The position numbers and the translations under genes are program-made. The notes under the pieces are model-generated. The model made no database searches and was not told where the DNA came from. It saw only the letters and a list, made by a program, of their open reading frames with translations. From Desulfobulbaceae bacterium (GTDB taxonomy: Bacteria > Bacteroidota > Ignavibacteria > Kapaibacteriales > UBA2268), in NCBI GenBank assembly GCA_018335795.1, contig JAGXRP010000077.1:124001-188000 (forward strand): 64,000 nucleotides of DNA. The letters run 5' to 3'. Of the stretch, positions 61,792 to 64,000 are shown one piece after another (position 1 is the first letter of the stretch; the number at the start of each line of letters is the position of its first letter).

Positions 61792-63024
61792 TTATTCAGT
61801 TCTAATAGAGCCAATTATGTCCATATCCGAAGCACGTCGTGCCGGATAAATCGTTGCGATAGTGGACAGAATGAGTGAAAAAGCTGCAATAATCCATACA
61901 TCCGCAGAATCTACTGCCAAAGGGATTGCATCAATAATAAACTTAGACGAATCAACTTTGAGCCATTTATAGTTTATTTGACCAAAAGAAACGAATAATC
62001 CAAGTGCCGTACCTATCACTGTACTAACAAAACCAATTATGACGCCTTGATAAACAAAAATGTTTCGGATAGCATTACCGGATGCGCCCAACGATCGAAG
62101 CACACCTATATCTCGACGCTTTTCGATAACGGTCATAGACAATGAAATAAGCACATTGAATACTGCAAGCATAATTATTATACTCAAGACCGCAAATGTT
62201 ACGAATCGTTCGAATTTCATAATTGCAAACAAATCCGGGTTCAAATCCTGCCAAGTCAGAATTTGCAAATCATTCGGCAAAATGACTGAAAGTTGGGACT
62301 GCATGACGTCGAGGTGCTTAATATCTTTAATTCTCAAATCAATTGAATTGACAAATCCAATTTTGGGATTGAGAATAGATTTTGCCAAAATATCGCTCGA
62401 GATTCCAAATCGAGAATCATAATCTTTGATGTTTGAGTTAAAAATGCCCGTTACTACAGCAGGTTGAGTCCCACGAAGTCCAACACCGGTTATGATTTTC
62501 TCGATAGACCGTGGAGATAATAGCATAAGTGTATCTCCGGGAAGTACTCTCAACTTGTCTGCAAGAACGTTTCCAACAACTATTCCGGGCAATCGCGGAT
62601 TGTCAGTTTCTAAATTGAACTTGCCGAAAATTGTAGCTCGTTTGATTCCTTGGTAGAAATCTTCCTTTTTTGAATCTACAGCTAATAATTCAAATACTTG
62701 GACTTGGTTGTTGTTGAATCCAATAACTTTGGAATTGTAACTTTCCACAATTGATTCAGTCATTTCAATTTTAGCAATTTGCTTTGTCAATTCCTTCGGG
62801 TCGAACCAATTGCCTTCCTTAGGAACGATTCTAATATGCGGGTCGAATCCCAAAAATTGCTTTTTGGTCATATTCTGGAAGCCGTTGAAAATAGAAAGCA
62901 CTACGATTAATGCAGCAACACCAACAGTAATCCCGATTATAGATAGAACGGTAATGACAGTTATGAAGTTGAAACTGCGTTTTGCAAAAATATACCGAAG
63001 TGCTATAAAGTACTCAAATTTCAT
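61792..63024 (-). CDS. Lipoprotein-releasing ABC transporter permease (LolC/LolE family)
   Basis: The 410-residue permease has the LolCE/MacB-FtsX layout. An N-terminal helix (FITVITVLSIIGITVGVAALIVVLSIFNG, about 19-47) carries the family phrase GVAALIVVLSI. A 220-residue periplasmic domain and three C-terminal helices follow, with IEKRRDIGVLRSLGAS as the coupling helix. It would extract lipoproteins from the inner membrane for transfer to the outer membrane. A single LolC/E gene suggests a homodimer (LolF-like). The ATPase LolD is not adjacent. It starts 3 bases after the ppk stop. Confidence 0.9.
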   Translation of the reverse strand: MKFEYFIALRYIFAKRSFNFITVITVLSIIGITVGVAALIVVLSIFNGFQNMTKKQFLGFDPHIRIVPKEGNWFDPKELTKQIAKIEMTESIVESYNSKVIGFNNNQVQVFELLAVDSKKEDFYQGIKRATIFGKFNLETDNPRLPGIVVGNVLADKLRVLPGDTLMLLSPRSIEKIITGVGLRGTQPAVVTGIFNSNIKDYDSRFGISSDILAKSILNPKIGFVNSIDLRIKDIKHLDVMQSQLSVILPNDLQILTWQDLNPDLFAIMKFERFVTFAVLSIIIMLAVFNVLISLSMTVIEKRRDIGVLRSLGASGNAIRNIFVYQGVIIGFVSTVIGTALGLFVSFGQINYKWLKVDSSKFIIDAIPLAVDSADVWIIAAFSLILSTIATIYPARRASDMDIIGSIRTE

Positions 63025-63027
63025 CTT

Positions 63028-64000
63028 TTAAAAGAGTTTGCTTTGCTTAGTTTGACCCAAAAAATATTCTTGAGCAGAAAAAGGCGACTCACCGTCTTGA
63101 GGTGCAAGTTTAGTATATGTTCCATCTGTATTGAGCACCCAAGATTTACAATTGTCTTTCCAATAAATATTTAAAATTTGCCATAACTGACTTTTCAATG
63201 TGGGGTCATAAATCGGTATCATAGATTCCACTCTGCGATTCAAATTGCGTGACATCCAATCTGCACTTGAGATATAGAACTCTTCGTCGCCACCATTTCT
63301 AAAATAAAATATCCTGCTGTGCTCTAAAAATCTGCCAATAACACTGCGAATCTCAATATTATCGCTTACTCCGGGAATACCCGGTTTGAGACATGATATT
63401 CCGCGTACAAGTAATTGAATCTTAACTCCCGCTTGAGATGCCCTATATAAAGCCGGAATAACTTCACGATGAGCTATTGAATTCATCTTAGCAAAGATGA
63501 AACTGGGATTTGCTTCCGAATGTTTTTCAATCTCCCTGTCAATGAAATAAAGAATCTTTCTTTTCATATCAACAGGAGCCAAAATCAAATGATTCCAGTC
63601 CTTATGGTAGGAATATGCTGTCAAAAAATTGAATAAATGCGTTGCATCTTTAGCAAACTCATCATTTGCTGTGAACAACCCCACATCTGTGTAAAGACGT
63701 GCTGTAATTTGATTGTAATTCCCAGTCGATAGATGCAAAAAGGTCTTAAGTTTTCCTTGATCGCGGCGAACAATCATCGCAATCTTACAATGAGTTTTCA
63801 AACCCGGGACACCATAAACAACATGTGCACCTGCATGTTCTAACTCTTTTGCCCAAATTATGTTCTTTTCTTCGTCAAATCTTGCTTTTAACTCGACAAA
63901 TGCCGTTACAAGTTTGCCGTTTTCAGCAGCTTTTTTAAGTGCAGCTACAACGTCTGAATTCATTCCGGTTCGATATAATGTAATTTTAATAGCCAATACA
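63028..64000 (-). CDS. ppk1: Polyphosphate kinase 1, C-terminal part (N-terminus beyond window)
   Basis: The frame enters from the right edge with ...VLAIKITLYRTG and ends at 63028, giving about 324 residues of the C-terminal catalytic half. The first catalytic His is in PGLKTHCKIAM and the second in RFLEHSRIFYFRNGG. FLHSTGNYN-type and YISSADWMSRNLNRR motifs are present (here FLHLSTGNYN). The enzyme reversibly makes polyphosphate from ATP. The apparent start at 63996 is an internal TTG codon for Leu, so no start lies in the window. Confidence 0.93.
   Translation of the reverse strand, partial: VLAIKITLYRTGMNSDVVAALKKAAENGKLVTAFVELKARFDEEKNIIWAKELEHAGAHVVYGVPGLKTHCKIAMIVRRDQGKLKTFLHLSTGNYNQITARLYTDVGLFTANDEFAKDATHLFNFLTAYSYHKDWNHLILAPVDMKRKILYFIDREIEKHSEANPSFIFAKMNSIAHREVIPALYRASQAGVKIQLLVRGISCLKPGIPGVSDNIEIRSVIGRFLEHSRIFYFRNGGDEEFYISSADWMSRNLNRRVESMIPIYDPTLKSQLWQILNIYWKDNCKSWVLNTDGTYTKLAPQDGESPFSAQEYFLGQTKQSKLF

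Noticed and set aside
1-64000. CRISPR arrays, insertion sequences, prophage or attachment site at the tRNA-Ser
   Set aside because: No regularly spaced repeats, transposase or integrase frames, and no duplicated tRNA 3' end were seen.

Overview
The window is an AT-rich bacterial chromosome segment, densely coded, with no insertion sequence, prophage or CRISPR array that I can see. Several signs place it in the Bacteroidota/Chlorobiota (FCB) side of the tree, most like Ignavibacteria or Kapabacteria. These are a type IX secretion (T9SS) sorting domain, a PorV/PorQ-family protein, a SprE/PorW-like TPR lipoprotein, two GWxTD-domain proteins, a TonB receptor with a carboxypeptidase-like N-terminus, and promoters of the TTG-N19/22-TAnnTTTG type. 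The genus-level guess is inference.

Layout. 1-4408 (minus): partial GWxTD protein, RuvX, a large sensor histidine kinase and IspF. 4705-9166 (plus): a trimeric [FeFe] hydrogenase hydB-hydA-hydC, closed by a good terminator. 9316-15322 (plus): a small orphan ORF, a TPR lipoprotein, a histidine kinase/NtrC-type regulator pair and an unknown acidic protein; clpS abuts it on the other strand. 15874-20985 (plus): nuoL-nuoM-nuoN alone, with their own promoter and terminator. 21127-22855 (plus): pepE, a thioredoxin-like lipoprotein with CxC, and an EVE-domain protein. 22830-37569 (minus): an ECF sigma factor, an unusual anti-sigma/beta-barrel fusion, then a TonB receptor, a 1591-residue secreted protein and PorV, followed by a GWxTD protein, a lipid A-type acyltransferase and a heptosyltransferase-like enzyme. 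37817-48991 (minus): Tat-type superoxide dismutase, DsbD, HprK, HPF, a barrel protein, AccD, an unknown protein, two bacterial PH-domain proteins, FtsW and MurD. 49102-50416 (plus): peptide deformylase and an AlbA_2/winged-helix protein. 50473-64000: a giant vWA/T9SS surface protein and a Tat LD-carboxypeptidase on minus, a plus-strand tRNA-Ser, then on minus MutS2, YqeY, TrmH, a CDF transporter, an OmpA-like protein, LolC/E and the C-terminal part of polyphosphate kinase.

How it fits together. The genes describe a diderm cell with fermentative or facultative metabolism (NAD-linked hydrogenase and complex I antiporter subunits) and some oxygen defence (superoxide dismutase). Much of the window serves the envelope: lipid A and core enzymes, LolC/E, DsbD, T9SS cargo and PorV, a TonB receptor, and murein synthesis and recycling. 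The most interesting locus is 35709-37569. Its anti-sigma factor appears to carry a cytoplasmic anti-sigma domain, one inner-membrane helix, a disordered periplasmic tether and a C-terminal outer-membrane barrel in one chain. It sits directly upstream of the TonB-receptor operon it may control. No gap without a gene exceeds 300 bases; the largest, 4409-4704, is a divergent promoter region.
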